NCBI RefSeq assembly: GCF_004801305.1
Contig: NZ_SSOD01000002.1
Location: 248,001 to 312,000, forward strand
Origin: Pseudothauera rhizosphaerae
Lineage (GTDB): Bacteria; Pseudomonadota; Gammaproteobacteria; Burkholderiales; Rhodocyclaceae
Direction: 5' to 3'
Length of the DNA: 64,000 nucleotides
Of the stretch, positions 63,672 to 64,000 are shown in pieces; position 1 is the first letter of the stretch, and every line of letters starts with the position of its first letter. The translations under genes and the position numbers were made by a program. The notes under the pieces were generated by a model that had not been told where the DNA came from, made no database searches, and was given only the letters and a program-made list of their open reading frames with translations.

Positions 63672-64000
63672 ATGTTCAAACACCTGCTTGTACCGACGGA
63701 TGGTTCGGCACTGTCCGACGGCACCATTGCGCGTGCAGTCTCTTTTGCGCGGGATGCCGGCGCCCGCGTCACCTTCTTTTACGCGCAGCCGGATTTTCCG
63801 ATGCCCATCTACGGCGAAGGCGCGCTGATCGACCCGACCACGCCGGAACAGTTCGCCAAGTCCGCGGCCGAAGAAGCGGCGCGCATTCTGGAGAAGGCGA
63901 AGGCCGTGGCCGATGCCGAAGGCGTCAACGCGGATACCGATACGACGGTGAATGAGGTGCCTTACGAGGCGATCATCGATGCCTCGGACCGCCACGGCTG
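63672..64000 (+). CDS. Universal stress protein, partial at window end
   Basis: At least 109 residues from ATG 63672; the gene continues past the window. MFKHLLVPTDGSALSDGTIA is the typical UspA start, followed by ARVTFFYAQPDFPM and PYEAIIDASDRHG. The ATP-binding G-x2-G-x9-G-S/T region would lie beyond the end. It is divergent from the beta-CASP gene. Such proteins help cells survive starvation or low oxygen. Confidence 0.88.
   Translation, partial: MFKHLLVPTDGSALSDGTIARAVSFARDAGARVTFFYAQPDFPMPIYGEGALIDPTTPEQFAKSAAEEAARILEKAKAVADAEGVNADTDTTVNEVPYEAIIDASDRHG

Overview
The window is a GC-rich betaproteobacterial chromosome segment. Positions 1 to about 28,970 are most of a temperate, podovirus-type prophage, and about 28,970 to 64,000 are host genes. 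The host genes suggest a facultatively anaerobic, denitrifying Rhodocyclales-type organism (Azoarcus/Thauera-like): an Fnr-hemN pair with an FNR box, nnrS beside a Dnr-like regulator, a PHA synthase, a K+-independent membrane pyrophosphatase and PII/nadE. This assignment rests on gene content and is inference.

Prophage. The integrase (27826-28908) abuts the 3' end of an intact tRNA-Arg(ACG), which marks the right end. The left end, with tail fibre and lysis genes, lies outside the window. A divergent immunity region (20261-20367) separates cI (right) from a Cro/YdaS-like gene (left). The leftward operon runs almost without gaps: SNF2-type helicase, DNA methyltransferase, replication protein, DnaB-type helicase, a RusA-NinB fusion, HTH proteins, terminase small and large subunits and then, past an interruption, the virion genes (portal, staple-like protein, Bbp19-like, scaffold, major capsid, Bbp16-like cement protein, tail adaptor, tail protein). 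The virion order and families resemble Bordetella phage BPP-1. The rightward operon carries Erf, a DnaQ-like exonuclease, an AATx-repeat protein, RdgC, DUF4224 and integrase, driven from a second promoter (21848-21876) that shares operator sequence with the immunity region.

The leftward operon is interrupted at 9453-11356 by an antiparallel island of small plus-strand genes. It holds two 93% identical promoter-leader cassettes. Each has an operator palindrome sitting exactly between the -35 and -10 boxes and a 51-base identical leader with a hairpin. The island ends with a TrfB/KorA-like HTH gene, which may be the matching repressor. One gene in the island has an in-frame amber codon. This is the most unusual part of the window.

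Host segment. tRNA-Arg and tRNA-Ser are followed by an AhpD-like protein, mltF, a five-PAS diguanylate cyclase, serS, rarA-lolA-ftsK, a Crp-family regulator, trxB-smr, a PII gene and nadE, a FemAB-like acyltransferase, and convergent hppA/ppa sharing a terminator. A cobalamin riboswitch precedes a tonB gene. Next come copZ-copA with a divergent MerR-family regulator and a mer-like operator, a DsbD-type transporter, hemN/fnr, hemerythrin-SirB2-NnrS opposite a Dnr-like regulator, phaC, a beta-CASP exonuclease and a universal stress protein cut by the window edge. The last 10 kb reads as a low-oxygen/nitric-oxide response and storage neighbourhood.
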